The notes: generated by a model from the letters alone, not told the origin. DNA of 63,341 nucleotides from Actinomycetes bacterium (GCA_023460935.1 JAEWOI010000031.1:1-63341); one strand, 5' to 3'. Counted from the stretch's first letter, positions 49,569 through 59,217 are shown. Made by a program: numbers and translations.

Positions 49569-49964
49569 ATGGACACCTCCGGCCACATCACCCGCCTCTC
49601 GGGTGAGGAATGCCGTCTGCTGCTCCGCGAGCACAGCATCGGCCGCGTGGCGTGGCTCTCGCCGGCCGGCCTGCAGGTGCTTCCGGTGTCGTACGCCGTG
49701 GACGGCGAGACGATCCTCTTCCGCACCGCCCCGGAGTCGGTCCTCGCCGCGCTGGCCGACGGTGGGGTGCCGGTGTCCTTCGAGGTCGACGACATCGACG
49801 TGGTCACCGCCACCGGCTGGAGTGTGCTGGTGCGCGGCGAGGCCGGCGTCGGCCCGGCCGAACCCCGCGTCGCCCCCCGGCCCTGGGCTCCCGGCGGCCG
49901 TCCGCTGACCATTGCCATCACCCCGTCCGCCTACTCGGGTCGCGCCGTATCGGCCGACCAGTAG
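49569..49964 (+). CDS. Pyridoxamine 5'-phosphate oxidase-like (flavin-binding) protein
   Basis: A 131-residue split-barrel protein (GRVAWLSPAGLQVLPVSYAV, ILFRTAPESVLAAL, GWSVLVRGEA) of the PNPOx_2/Rv-type flavin-binding family. Most bind FMN or F420; the true substrate is unknown. ATG at 49569 follows TAACAT by 7 nt, so probably leaderless. A USP gene starts 13 nt after its stop with its own Shine-Dalgarno: likely an operon. Confidence 0.85.
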   Translation: MDTSGHITRLSGEECRLLLREHSIGRVAWLSPAGLQVLPVSYAVDGETILFRTAPESVLAALADGGVPVSFEVDDIDVVTATGWSVLVRGEAGVGPAEPRVAPRPWAPGGRPLTIAITPSAYSGRAVSADQ

Positions 49965-49977
49965 AGGAGTTGCCCCG

Positions 49978-50877
49978 ATGCTCAAGCCCTACGACGGACC
50001 GCCCCGCGTGCTGGTCGGGTTCGACGGTTCGGACGACGCCCACCGTGCCCTGAGCTACGGCATCGCCGAGGCCCGGCGACGGAAGGCCGAGCTGGTGCTC
50101 GTCAACGCCGTCGACGACATCGTGCTGAACAGCGCCTGGGGAGTGGTCTTCGACCCGGAGGAGATCAAGCTCGCCGCAGCGGAGATGCTGGCGAAGGCGG
50201 TGCAGGAGGCCGTCGCCGCCGGCCTCGAGCGCGGCAGGGTGCGTACCGAGGTGGTGCTGGGCAACCCGGCAGCTGCCCTGACCAGGCTCAGCGACCAGGC
50301 CTCGCTGGTGGTGCTCGGGCAGCGTTCCAGCACAGCGGAGGAGCGGCTGTTCGTCGGGTCGACCTCCGTCGGCGTGGTCGGGGCTGCGCACTGCCCGGTC
50401 GTGGTCGTGTCGGAGAACGACGTCGTGCACGAGAACCGGCTGGGCGTGATCGGCGTGGCAGTGGACACCTCGGCCCGCGGGGCCGTGGCGCTGGAGTGGG
50501 CGCTTCAGGAGTGCCAGGCCCACGGCGGCAAGGTGGTCGTGATCAGCGTCTGCCGTGCCCCGCAGGCCCGCTGGTTCAGCTCGGGGCAGCCCACCGAGGC
50601 CCAGCAGCAGGCTGCGATCGACGTCACCCGCGCCCGGATGAGCGACATGATCTCCGAGATTACCGAGGACTACCCCGAGGTCGAGGTGGAGCTGGAGGTG
50701 TTCTACGGCAGCCCGCTGGACATCCTGGTGGCACGCACCGAGGAGCTCGACCTGCTCGTGCTCGAGGTGCACGCATCGTTCCCGACGTACTCCGTCGGCG
50801 GCCTCATCCGCGGCATCCTCACCCACGGCCGCTGCCCGATCGGTGTGGTGCGACCAAGGGACAGCCACGGGTCCTGA
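49978..50877 (+). CDS. Tandem universal stress protein
   Basis: A 299-residue protein of two UspA domains (residues 10-145 and 160-295). Domain 1 has VLVGFDGSDDAHRAL and VVLGQRSS, domain 2 has GVIGVAVDTSARGAVALEWA and VLEVHAS. The ATP-binding G-x2-G-x9-G(S/T) motif is incomplete in domain 2. USP pairs in actinobacteria are associated with hypoxia and dormancy regulons. GAGGAG lies 8 nt before ATG 49978. Confidence 0.9.
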   Translation: MLKPYDGPPRVLVGFDGSDDAHRALSYGIAEARRRKAELVLVNAVDDIVLNSAWGVVFDPEEIKLAAAEMLAKAVQEAVAAGLERGRVRTEVVLGNPAAALTRLSDQASLVVLGQRSSTAEERLFVGSTSVGVVGAAHCPVVVVSENDVVHENRLGVIGVAVDTSARGAVALEWALQECQAHGGKVVVISVCRAPQARWFSSGQPTEAQQQAAIDVTRARMSDMISEITEDYPEVEVELEVFYGSPLDILVARTEELDLLVLEVHASFPTYSVGGLIRGILTHGRCPIGVVRPRDSHGS

Positions 50878-50929
50878 CCCCGCAGCCCGCGGGACCGCAG
50901 CCGGTCCGCGCGCCTAGGATGGGCCGGCC

Positions 50930-53900
50930 ATGACCGCAGACCTGCCCGCCATCAGCTTCGACGAAGCGCTGCCGATCAGCGCCCACGTGGAACAGCTCGT
51001 GGCCGCGCTGCAGGAGCACCAGGTGCTGGTAGTGGCGGGGGAGACCGGCTCCGGCAAGACCACCCAGCTGCCCAAGATCTGCCTGCTGGCCGGCCGGCGC
51101 AGGATCGGGCACACCCAGCCGCGCCGCATCGCCGCCCGCAGCGTGGCCGCGCGCATGGCGGCAGAGCTCGGTGAGGAACTCGGCGCGACGGTCGGCTTCC
51201 AGGTGCGGTTCTCCAGCCAGCGCAGCCGGCAGACGAAGGTCAAGGTGATGACCGACGGGATCCTGCTGGCAGAGATCTCGCACGACCGCGACCTGCGCCG
51301 CTACGACACCATCATCATCGACGAGGCCCACGAGCGCAGCCTGAACATCGACTTCCTGCTGGGCTACCTCAAACAGCTGCTGCCCAGGCGGCCAGACCTG
51401 AAGCTGATCATCACCTCAGCCACCATCGACACAGCGCGGTTCGCGGAGCACTTCGGCGGTGCGCCGGTCGTCGAGGTGTCCGGACGCACCTACCCGGTCG
51501 AGGTGCGCTACCGCCCGGTGGCGGCGACGGCCGACGACCGCGATCGCGACGTCCTGGACGGGATCTGTGACGCCGTGAGCGAGCTGTCCACCAGTCTGGA
51601 CGGCGACATCCTCGTGTTCCTGTCCGGGGAGCGGGAGATCCGCGACGCTGCCGAGGCCATCGCCGGGCTGCAGCTTCGGTTCACCGAGGTCGTGCCGCTG
51701 TACGCCCGGCTGTCCGCAGCTGAGCAGCACCGGGTGTTCGCACCCCACACCGGCCGACGGATCGTCCTGGCAACGAACGTTGCCGAGACCTCGCTGACCG
51801 TGCCGGGCATCCGATACGTGGTGGATCCCGGGTTCGCGCGGATCTCGCGCTACTCAGCGCGCACCAAGGTGCAGCGGCTGCCGATCGAACCGGTGTCCCA
51901 GGCCTCGGCCAACCAGCGTGCCGGGCGGTGCGGGCGGCTGGGCCCCGGCGTGTGCATCCGGCTGTACAGCGAGGAGGACTTCGCCGCCCGCCCGGAGTTC
52001 ACCGAGCCCGAGATCCTGCGCACCAACCTCGCATCGGTCATCCTGCAGATGGCCGCGGCCGGCCTGGGCGACATCACCAGCTTCCCGTTCGTCGAGGCCC
52101 CCGACGCCAGTCAGGTCCGCGACGGCCTGCGCCTGCTCAGCGAGCTCGGCGCGATCGAGCTCGGCGGCCACGCCCGGGGCACCGTCCGGCTGACGCGGGT
52201 GGGCGGGGAACTGGCCCGGCTGCCGGTGGACCCCAGGCTGGGCCGGATGCTGATCGAGGCCGACCGGCAGGGCTGCCTGCGGGAGGTGCTGCCGATCGTC
52301 GCGGCGATCGCGATCCCCGATGTGCGCGAACGGCCGGCGGAGCACGCCGAGGCGGCCGACGCCGCGCACCGCAGGTTCTGGGCACCGTTGGCCGGGGACG
52401 CCGCGCCGGGCCAGGCCGCCCCGACGCCGGACGGCTCCGACATCGCCGCCCTGCTGCGGCTGTGGCAGTACCTGCGCCAGCAGCGGCGTGACCTGTCCGG
52501 CAACGCCTTCCGGCGGCTCTGCCGCGCCGAGTACCTCAACTTCCTCCGGGTGCGGGAGTGGCAGGACCTGCACGGCCAGCTGCGCGAGGCGTGCCGGGAG
52601 CTCGGGCTGCGCCGCAACGACGCGCCGGCCGGGCTGGACGCCGTCCACACGGCGGTGCTGTCCGGCCTCCTGTCGCACGTCGGGCTGGTCGATGCGGCCA
52701 GCCTCGCCAAGCCGGCCAGGGGCAGGCGCAGGGGACCGGCTGAGTACGTGGGCGCCCGCGGCGTGCGCTTCGCGATCAACCCGGGCTCCAGCGCTGCCCG
52801 CACCAGCCCGCCGCTGGTGATGGCGGTCGAACTGGTCGAGACCACGCGGCTCTGGGCCCGCACCGTTGCGCCGATCGAGGCTGCCTGGGTGGAGGCTGTC
52901 GGTGGCCACCTGCTCAAGCGCAACTACTCCGAGCCGCACTGGTCCGCCAGGGGCGGGCAGTGCGTGGCGTACGAGCGGGTGACCCTGCTCGGCGTGCCGA
53001 TCATCGCCCAGCGGCCGGTCAGCTACGCGCGGATCGACCCGGTCACCGCGCGGGAGGTGTTCCTGCAGGCCGCGCTGGCGGAGGGACAGTGGCGCACTCG
53101 GCACCACTTCTGGGCCCGCAACCAGGCAGTCCGCGCCGAGGCGGAGCAACTCGCCGACCGCAACCGGAGGCGCGACCTGCTCGTGGACGACGCGGCCATC
53201 GCAGCCTGGTACGGCGCGCGGATCCCGCCGGAGGTCGTGAGCGTCGCGCACTTCGACCGGTGGTGGCGCGACGCCCGGCGCCGGGACGAGCACCTGCTCG
53301 ACCTGAGCCTCGCCGACGTCCTGGTGGACGAGTCCGAGCTCGACGCGGCCGCCTATCCCGAGCACTGGCAGGCCGGCGGTCGCGACCTTGATGTCGACTA
53401 CGCGTTCGAGCCGGGCAGCGGCCACGACGGGGTGACCGTGAACGTCCCGCTGGCCGCACTGCCCGGCCTGGAGCCGGCGGCGTTCAGCTGGCAGGTACCG
53501 GGCCTGCGGGCCGAGGTGGCAACCGAACTGCTGCGCAGCCTGCCGAAGGCCCTGCGCACCCGGCTCGTGCCGGCACCGGACACCGCCCGCAGGGCGCTGG
53601 AGTGGCTGGACGCGCACCCGGGGCCGGCCACCGAGCCGCTGTGGCTCGCGCTCGGCCGCGCGGTGCTGGCCGTCACCGGGGTCCAGGTGCCGCCGGAGGA
53701 GTGGCGCCCCGAAGCAGTGCCCGACCACCTCCGGGTGCGGTTCCGCGTGCTGGCCGAGGGCAGTGAGCCGGTCACCGGCAGGGATCTCGGCGAACTGAAG
53801 CTGCGCCTGGCGCCACGCGTCGACCGGACCCTGAACGCCGCTGCCGCCCACCTCACCCACCCAGGAGCCACGAGCTGGCAGTTCGGCGAGCTGCCCCGGC

Positions 53901-54703
53901 GGATCGAGCGGCCGCTGCCAGGACACCCGGCGCTGGTCGACCGTGGGGACCGCGTCGGCGTGCAGGTCTTCGCAGACGCCGGTGCAGCCGTCCGGGCGCA
54001 CCGGAACGGGCTGCGCCGCCTGATCACGCTGACCACCGTCGACCCGACCCGGTGGGTGGTCTCCCGGATGGGCAACGCAACCAAGCTGGCGCTGGCCACC
54101 TCCCCCTATCCCGACGTCCCGGCGCTGCTGGCCGACGCCAGGCTGAAGGCGACCGGTGACCTTGCCGACGCGGTGGGCGGGCTCGACGGCGTCCGGGACG
54201 AGGCGGCGTTCACCCGGCTGGCCGATCTCGTGCGGCAGGACGCCGCCACCGCCATGCAGCAGACGGTCCAGGTGGCCGGGGAGGTGCTGCAGCTTGCCGG
54301 GCAGGTGCGCTCGCGGCTCCAGGCCGCGCCGCCGGCCACCAGGGACGACGTGGCCGAGCAGCTGGCCGGCCTGGTCTATCCGGGCTTCGTCGCCGCCACC
54401 CCCGCCGCAGCGTGGCGCCGGTTGCCGGTGTACCTGAAGGCGATGCTGCGGCGGCTGGAGGCGAGCGTGACGAACCCGCGCAACGAGGCGCAGGGACTGG
54501 CCCTGATCACAGAACTGGAGGACGAGTACGCAGCGCTCTGCGCTCGCTTCCCCGCCGGGCCGCTGCCCGCGGAGGTCGCGGCGGTCGGATGGCTGCTGGA
54601 GGAACTGCGCGTTGGCCTGTTCGCCCAGGCGCTGGGCACCGCCGGGCCGGTCTCGGCCAAGCGGGTGCGGGCAGCGATGTCCGCGGTGCCGGTTGCCGGC
54701 TAG
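50930..54703 (+). CDS. hrpA: ATP-dependent RNA helicase HrpA
   Basis: A 1257-residue DEAH-box helicase: Walker A GETGSGKTTQLPK near residue 36, DEAH box IIDEAHERSLNIDF, motif III SATIDTARF, QRAGRCGR (motif VI), winged-helix and OB regions, and the long C-terminal DUF3418 region of HrpA. It acts on stalled ribosome-mRNA complexes. ATG at 50930; TAGGAT lies 9 nt before it. Its stop overlaps the convergent 54-residue gene by 4 nt. Confidence 0.95.
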   Translation: MTADLPAISFDEALPISAHVEQLVAALQEHQVLVVAGETGSGKTTQLPKICLLAGRRRIGHTQPRRIAARSVAARMAAELGEELGATVGFQVRFSSQRSRQTKVKVMTDGILLAEISHDRDLRRYDTIIIDEAHERSLNIDFLLGYLKQLLPRRPDLKLIITSATIDTARFAEHFGGAPVVEVSGRTYPVEVRYRPVAATADDRDRDVLDGICDAVSELSTSLDGDILVFLSGEREIRDAAEAIAGLQLRFTEVVPLYARLSAAEQHRVFAPHTGRRIVLATNVAETSLTVPGIRYVVDPGFARISRYSARTKVQRLPIEPVSQASANQRAGRCGRLGPGVCIRLYSEEDFAARPEFTEPEILRTNLASVILQMAAAGLGDITSFPFVEAPDASQVRDGLRLLSELGAIELGGHARGTVRLTRVGGELARLPVDPRLGRMLIEADRQGCLREVLPIVAAIAIPDVRERPAEHAEAADAAHRRFWAPLAGDAAPGQAAPTPDGSDIAALLRLWQYLRQQRRDLSGNAFRRLCRAEYLNFLRVREWQDLHGQLREACRELGLRRNDAPAGLDAVHTAVLSGLLSHVGLVDAASLAKPARGRRRGPAEYVGARGVRFAINPGSSAARTSPPLVMAVELVETTRLWARTVAPIEAAWVEAVGGHLLKRNYSEPHWSARGGQCVAYERVTLLGVPIIAQRPVSYARIDPVTAREVFLQAALAEGQWRTRHHFWARNQAVRAEAEQLADRNRRRDLLVDDAAIAAWYGARIPPEVVSVAHFDRWWRDARRRDEHLLDLSLADVLVDESELDAAAYPEHWQAGGRDLDVDYAFEPGSGHDGVTVNVPLAALPGLEPAAFSWQVPGLRAEVATELLRSLPKALRTRLVPAPDTARRALEWLDAHPGPATEPLWLALGRAVLAVTGVQVPPEEWRPEAVPDHLRVRFRVLAEGSEPVTGRDLGELKLRLAPRVDRTLNAAAAHLTHPGATSWQFGELPRRIERPLPGHPALVDRGDRVGVQVFADAGAAVRAHRNGLRRLITLTTVDPTRWVVSRMGNATKLALATSPYPDVPALLADARLKATGDLADAVGGLDGVRDEAAFTRLADLVRQDAATAMQQTVQVAGEVLQLAGQVRSRLQAAPPATRDDVAEQLAGLVYPGFVAATPAAAWRRLPVYLKAMLRRLEASVTNPRNEAQGLALITELEDEYAALCARFPAGPLPAEVAAVGWLLEELRVGLFAQALGTAGPVSAKRVRAAMSAVPVAG

Positions 54704-54864
54704 CGGACGGCGGCCACCCGGGGCGTGGTGCTGGCCAGCCGCCGGAACCAGGACCGCTGCGGTGCGGTGCGGTAGGCGGGGGGAGCGGGCTGGAACTGGT
54801 GGGCGTACACGAGATCGGCGACCAGCCGTTCGCGGTCGCGGTCCACGACCGGGTAGGTGAGCAT
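54700..54864 (-). CDS. 54-residue hypothetical protein (too short for most gene finders)
   Basis: Reads MLTYPVVDRDRERLVADL, then VYAHQFQPAPPAYRTA and a basic tail RSWFRRLAS...RVAAVR. It has GC-rich third positions and a sensible helical N-terminus followed by a proline-rich, then basic segment. ATG at 54864; the TAG at 54700-54702 overlaps the hrpA stop. It is divergent from the LysR gene with an 81-nt gap that holds the palindrome at 54910. No known family. Confidence 0.55.
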   Translation of the reverse strand: MLTYPVVDRDRERLVADLVYAHQFQPAPPAYRTAPQRSWFRRLASTTPRVAAVR

Positions 54865-54909
54865 GACTCAAGATTCCCGCAGAATTCGCTTCGGGACAAG
54901 CTGACTATT

Positions 54910-54925
54910 CCGAACGATCATTCGG
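54910..54925. promoter_or_regulatory. Palindrome between the 54-residue gene and lysR
   Basis: CCGAACGATCATTCGG is an inverted repeat with one mismatched pair. It matches the LexA consensus at 9 of 12 fixed positions, so it could be a degenerate SOS box; an autoregulatory LysR site is the other reading. The lysR -10 hexamer TAGGAT (54934-54939) follows closely. Confidence 0.45.
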
Positions 54926-54945
54926 TGATGCCGTAGGATGGCCCC

Positions 54946-55866
54946 ATGCTAGACCTGAACCGTTTGCGCATCCTTCGTGCGGTCGTGGCCAGCGGCTCGA
55001 TCAACGAGACCGGGGCCCGCCTGGGGCTCACTCCTTCCACGGTCAGCCAGCACATCCACACCCTGGAGAAGGAGGTCGGCCTGCAGTTGGTCGACCGGGT
55101 CGGGCGGGGCATCCAGCCCACCGCTGCCGCGGTCGAACTCGCCCGGGCCAGCGCGGACGCGCTGCACGCCATGGCCGACCTGGAGGCACTCGCGCGGGAC
55201 CTGCGCCAGGGCGCCACTGCGAAGCTCACCCTCAGCGCCTTCGCCTCGGCCGCTTACGCGTGGATCCCCGCGGTGACGCGCGGGCTGCGCCAGGAGTTCC
55301 CGGGGCTGGCGCTGGAGCTGGCGATCATCGGTTCCGAATCGGCCGACCCGACCGGTCAGGCCGACGTGGAGGTGCACACCGAGGCGCCGGAGGAGATGGC
55401 GAAGGTGCCGGCCAGCCACGACCGGGTGGAGCTGGGCACCGACGACTACCTGATCGCCCTGCCGATCGACCACCCGCTGGCCGGGGAGCACGAGGCCGAC
55501 CTGGCCAGCTTCGCGACCGAGGACTGGGTGCACTACGACTTCGGCGACGAGCTGAGCACCCGGATCGTCGCCAGGGCCTGCGCCGGGGCCGGCTTCAGCC
55601 CGCGCTACGTCGCCCGCGCCCAGGACCATGTCTCCGGCCTCGCCCTGGTGGCCGCAGGCGTCGGGATCGCGCTGGTGCCCGGCCTCGTCGTCGGGTGGTC
55701 GGCGTTCAACGTCGCCTACGTCCGCCCGGCCAACCCGGCCCCCTACCGCCGGATCGTCGCCCTGGTGCGCAACCGCACCCGGGCCAACCCGGCCAGCAGG
55801 CGCGCGGTGGCGATGCTGACGGGCTTCGGCGAGCGGCTCGGCGAACTCGGTCCTGCGCCCCGCTGA
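54946..55866 (+). CDS. LysR-family transcriptional regulator
   Basis: A 306-residue LysR regulator: HTH at residues 1-60 (NRLRILRAVVASGSINETGA, TPSTVSQHIHTLEKEVG) and a substrate-binding domain. The sensor domain starts at residue ~90. ATG at 54946 is 6 nt after TAGGAT (54934-54939): leaderless. The effector is unknown; the divergent 54-residue gene is the most direct target candidate. Confidence 0.9.
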   Translation: MLDLNRLRILRAVVASGSINETGARLGLTPSTVSQHIHTLEKEVGLQLVDRVGRGIQPTAAAVELARASADALHAMADLEALARDLRQGATAKLTLSAFASAAYAWIPAVTRGLRQEFPGLALELAIIGSESADPTGQADVEVHTEAPEEMAKVPASHDRVELGTDDYLIALPIDHPLAGEHEADLASFATEDWVHYDFGDELSTRIVARACAGAGFSPRYVARAQDHVSGLALVAAGVGIALVPGLVVGWSAFNVAYVRPANPAPYRRIVALVRNRTRANPASRRAVAMLTGFGERLGELGPAPR

Positions 55867-55931
55867 CGCCGCGGGCTCCGCCCACGGCGAAGCTCGGCCG
55901 GGCCGCAGACCGGCAGGGGTACAGTGGCCGG

Positions 55932-56831
55932 GTGCTTGATCCGCGGCTGCTCTACACCTTCGACCCCGCCCTCTGGGAATCGGTGCGGGGCACCCAGCCC
56001 GCCATGCTGCACCTGCTCGACGGCTACATCGACGCCGGCTCGGTGACGCACTCCACCGGGCGCTACCTGCTGGACGTTTGCGAGCACGAGGTGCTCGTCG
56101 AGTTCGACCACGACCAGTTGCACGACTACCGCTCCCGCCGCCCGCAGATGGTCTTCGACACCAATCAGTGGGTCGGCATGACCGACTACTCGCTGGTGAT
56201 CCACCGCCTGCTGGACGCCCGCGGCAAGCCCTTCCTGTTGTTCACCGGCCCCGAGCCGGACACCCAGTGGAACCGCGCCGCTGCCGCAGTGCTGGGGATC
56301 GCCGAGCGGCTGGAGGTGTCGCGGCTGATCACGGTGTCCGGCGTCCCGATGGCCGTGCCGCACACCCGGCCGACGCTGGTCACGGCCCACGCCACCGAAC
56401 CCGCCACGGTGACCGGCAACCCGATGTGGATCGACCGGGTGCAGATCCCCGGCAGCTTCTCCCACACCCTCGAGTTCAAGGCGGGGCAGGCGGGTCTGCT
56501 CGCCCAGGGGTTCGTCGCGCATGTGCCCCACTACCTCGCCCAGGCCGGCTTCCCGCAGGCCACCGAGGCGGTGGTGAACCGGCTCGCGCAGGCCGCAGGC
56601 CTGGAGATCCCGATGGCGGAACTGGCCGAGCGCTCGGCTGCGAACCTGGCCACGATCGCCTCGGAGACCGCCGACGACGCCGACTTCCCTGCCGTCGTGG
56701 CCGCCCTCGAGGAGCAGTACGACCGGCTGAGCAACAGCGGCGCGGCCTCCGTGCCGAGCGCTGAGGAGATCGGCGCAGCCGTCGAGCAGTTCCTGGCCGA
56801 GCAGGACCCCCCGCCGGACTTCCGGCGGTAA
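55932..56831 (+). CDS. PAC2-family protein
   Basis: A 299-residue PAC2-domain protein (proteasome assembly chaperone-like), typical of proteasome-bearing and other actinobacteria. Seen: MLHLLDGYIDAGSVTHST near the start, FTGPEPDTQWNR and HVPHYLAQAGFPQA. GTG at 55932 is 6 nt after TACAGT (55920-55925). tesB starts 3 nt after its stop: an operon. Confidence 0.85.
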   Translation: MLDPRLLYTFDPALWESVRGTQPAMLHLLDGYIDAGSVTHSTGRYLLDVCEHEVLVEFDHDQLHDYRSRRPQMVFDTNQWVGMTDYSLVIHRLLDARGKPFLLFTGPEPDTQWNRAAAAVLGIAERLEVSRLITVSGVPMAVPHTRPTLVTAHATEPATVTGNPMWIDRVQIPGSFSHTLEFKAGQAGLLAQGFVAHVPHYLAQAGFPQATEAVVNRLAQAAGLEIPMAELAERSAANLATIASETADDADFPAVVAALEEQYDRLSNSGAASVPSAEEIGAAVEQFLAEQDPPPDFRR

Positions 56832-56834
56832 GGA

Positions 56835-57695
56835 GTGCCGCAGACCGTCGAGGAGCTGATCGGCATCCTCGAGCTGGAGCAGGTCGACGAGACCCGGTTC
56901 GTCGGCCAGGACGGCGGTTCGGCCCGCCAGCGCGTGTTCGGCGGCCAGGTGCTGGCCCAGGCCCTCACCGCCGGTTACCACACGGTGCCGCCCAGCCGAG
57001 TGGCCCATTCCCTCGGTGCCTACTTCCTTCGTGCCGGGGTGACCGGTACGCCGATCACCTACGAGGTCGAGGTGACCAGGGACGGGGCCAACTTCTCCGC
57101 CCGCAGGGTCGGCGCCCGGCAGGTGGAGCGGGTGATCTTCTCGATGGTCTGCTCCTACCACGAGCTCGAGCCGGGGTTGGACCACGCCGACGCCACGCCC
57201 GCCGACATCCCGCCGCCGCACGAGTGCCCCCCGCTGTCGGAGGTGCTCGGCGCCCGGTCCCGCCGTGCCGCCGCAGCGTGGCGGCAGGAGTGGGGAGTGC
57301 TGGAGACGAGGTTCGCCTCCGACACCTCGACGCTCAGCGCTGCCGGGCACCGCGACGCCGCGATGAAGGTCTGGGTGCGTGCGGAGAGCAGGCTGCCGGA
57401 CGACCCCAAGCTGCACCAGGCCGTGCTGGCCTACGCCTCGGACTTGACGCTGCTCGCGGTGAGCACCGTGCCGCACCCGGTCGAGTTCGGCGGCCCCGGG
57501 ATGCAGGTCGCCTCCATCGACCACTCGATGTGGTTCCACCGTCCGGCGCGGGCTGACGACTGGTTGCTGTACGACCAGGTCTCGCCCTCCGCCTCGGCCG
57601 GCCTCGGCTTCAGTTTCGGCAGGCTTTTCGCCGGCGGCCGGCTGGTCGCCTCCTGCGCCCAGGAGGGGCTGATCCGCACCCTGCAGCGCGGCTGA
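56835..57695 (+). CDS. tesB: Acyl-CoA thioesterase II
   Basis: A 286-residue double-hotdog thioesterase hydrolysing acyl-CoA. Seen: RVFGGQVLAQALTAGYHTV (N-terminal hotdog) and MQVASIDHSMWFHRP (catalytic Asp) with FGRLFAGGRLVASCAQEGLI at the C-terminus. GTG at 56835 follows GGTAAGGAG. Terminated by the hairpin at 57713-57737. Confidence 0.94.
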   Translation: MPQTVEELIGILELEQVDETRFVGQDGGSARQRVFGGQVLAQALTAGYHTVPPSRVAHSLGAYFLRAGVTGTPITYEVEVTRDGANFSARRVGARQVERVIFSMVCSYHELEPGLDHADATPADIPPPHECPPLSEVLGARSRRAAAAWRQEWGVLETRFASDTSTLSAAGHRDAAMKVWVRAESRLPDDPKLHQAVLAYASDLTLLAVSTVPHPVEFGGPGMQVASIDHSMWFHRPARADDWLLYDQVSPSASAGLGFSFGRLFAGGRLVASCAQEGLIRTLQRG

Positions 57696-57712
57696 GCCGG
57701 AACGCAGAAGAG

Positions 57713-57737
57713 CCCAGGCCAACGGGCGTGGCCTGGG
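57713..57737. terminator. Bidirectional terminator between tesB and the sigma gene
   Basis: CCCAGGCCA (57713-57721) and TGGCCTGGG (57729-57737) are perfect inverted repeats with a 7-nt loop. TCCTT follows on the plus strand; it also serves the convergent sigma gene. Confidence 0.85.
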
Positions 57738-57761
57738 TCCTTCCGGGTCCGGGTGAGCGGT

Positions 57762-59129
57762 TCAGGCGGCTTCGGAGTCCCCGCGCAGCTTGGAGATAGC
57801 GTGCCGCTCGATCTGGCGCACCCGCTCGGCGGTGATGCCCCAGATGGCAGCGATGTCGGCCAGCTTGGCCTGGCGGCCGTCCAGCAGGCCGTAGCGCCGG
57901 CGCACCACGTCGGCGGAGCGCTCGTCGAGGCTGGCCAGCATGGCGTCCAGGCGGGCCCGGTCCTCCGCGTCCAGCACGACCTCGTCCGGGCCGGGGGACA
58001 TCTCCCGGGCCAGCAGGTCGCCCAGCGCGGTGTCACCGTCCTCCTCCACCGGCGCGTCCAGGCTTACGTGGTCCCGCGAGAGGCGCAGCAGGTCGATCAC
58101 CTGCTCCTCGGCGACCCCGAGCTCGGCCGCGATCTCCACCAGCTCCGGCTCGCGGCCGAGGCGGCGCTCCAGGGTGCGGCGCACCGCGGACACCTGGTTC
58201 ACCTGCTCGGCCACGTGCACCGGGAGGCGGACGATGCGGCCCTGCTGGGCGATGCCGCGGGAGATCGACTGGCGCACCCACCAGGTGGCGTAGGTGGAGA
58301 ACTTGAAGCCCTTGGTGTAGTCGAACTTCTCCACGGCCCGGATGAGGCCGAGGTTGCCCTCCTGCACCACGTCGAGAAGCGACATGCCGCGGTCGGTGTA
58401 CTTCTTGGCGACGGACACGACCAGCCGGAGGTTGGCCTCCAGCATGTGGTCCTTGGCGCGCCGGCCGTCCTGCACCACCAGGTGCAGGTCGTCACGGACG
58501 TCCGCCGGCAGGTCGGGGTGGGTCTCCAGCTTGTACTCGGCGTACAGGCCGGCCTCGATCCGCCTGGCCAGCTCGACCTCCTGGGCGGCGGTCAGCAGGG
58601 TGCGGCGGCCGATCGACTTCAGATAGGTGTGCACCGAGTCGCCCATGACCGACTGGGTGTCGTCCAGGTCGGCCTGCTCGTGCTCGATCTCGGCCTCGTC
58701 CAGCACGATGTCGTCGGGGACGTCTTCCTCATGCTCCGGCTTGCCGTCGACGGGCCCCCCGGTGCTCATGCCGGTGTTCTTGGCGGCGCCGTTGCGCACG
58801 GTGGTTTTTGCCTTGGCGGGCTTGCGGCCGGTAGCCTTTGTGCGCGAGGGCGAGGGCTTCTTGGGAGCGTCTTCCTCGGCCGACGCGGGCTCGGTGGTCT
58901 TGCGGGTGTTGCTGGGGGCGGTCTTGCTGAGAGACGGCTCGTTCTCGGCGGCCAGGCTGACGCCGGCCTCGGAGAGCTCGCGCAGGATCGTACGGCCCTC
59001 GGAAGGGCTGACGCCGGCTTGGGCGAACGCGTCACGCAGCTCCGCCAGAGAAAGGTGACCCTGGTAACGTCCTCGTTCGATCAGTTGGTCGAGAGTCGCG
59101 TGCGGGGTCGCCTCGGCGGTTCTGGGCAT
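57762..59129 (-). CDS. RNA polymerase sigma-70 factor (SigA/SigB-like)
   Basis: A 455-residue sigma factor. Region 1.1-like N-terminus (LDQLIERGRYQGHLSLAEL), a long charged Lys/Ala/Glu linker, region 1.2 (VHTYLKSIGRRTLLTAAQEV), region 2 (FDYTKGFKFSTYATWWVRQ), region 3 and region 4 (DIAAIWGITAERVRQIERHA). The end, ISKLRGDSEAA, lacks the MSKLRHPSRSQVLRDYLD tail of actinobacterial principal sigma, suggesting a group 2 factor. GGAGGAGG lies 8 nt before ATG 59129. Confidence 0.92.
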   Translation of the reverse strand: MPRTAEATPHATLDQLIERGRYQGHLSLAELRDAFAQAGVSPSEGRTILRELSEAGVSLAAENEPSLSKTAPSNTRKTTEPASAEEDAPKKPSPSRTKATGRKPAKAKTTVRNGAAKNTGMSTGGPVDGKPEHEEDVPDDIVLDEAEIEHEQADLDDTQSVMGDSVHTYLKSIGRRTLLTAAQEVELARRIEAGLYAEYKLETHPDLPADVRDDLHLVVQDGRRAKDHMLEANLRLVVSVAKKYTDRGMSLLDVVQEGNLGLIRAVEKFDYTKGFKFSTYATWWVRQSISRGIAQQGRIVRLPVHVAEQVNQVSAVRRTLERRLGREPELVEIAAELGVAEEQVIDLLRLSRDHVSLDAPVEEDGDTALGDLLAREMSPGPDEVVLDAEDRARLDAMLASLDERSADVVRRRYGLLDGRQAKLADIAAIWGITAERVRQIERHAISKLRGDSEAA

Positions 59130-59217
59130 GAGGACACCTCCTCCGTACGGAGTAAGAAGCGATCAGGCAGGTTGTGGCGGGGCGGCTTCGCTGTCCGCAC
59201 GGCGCACCAGTATCAAT

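Noticed and set aside
51854..54871. A 1005-codon minus-strand frame opposite hrpA
   Set aside because: Shadow of the HrpA helicase frame. Only the terminal 54-codon frame at 54700-54864, in a different register, looks like a gene.
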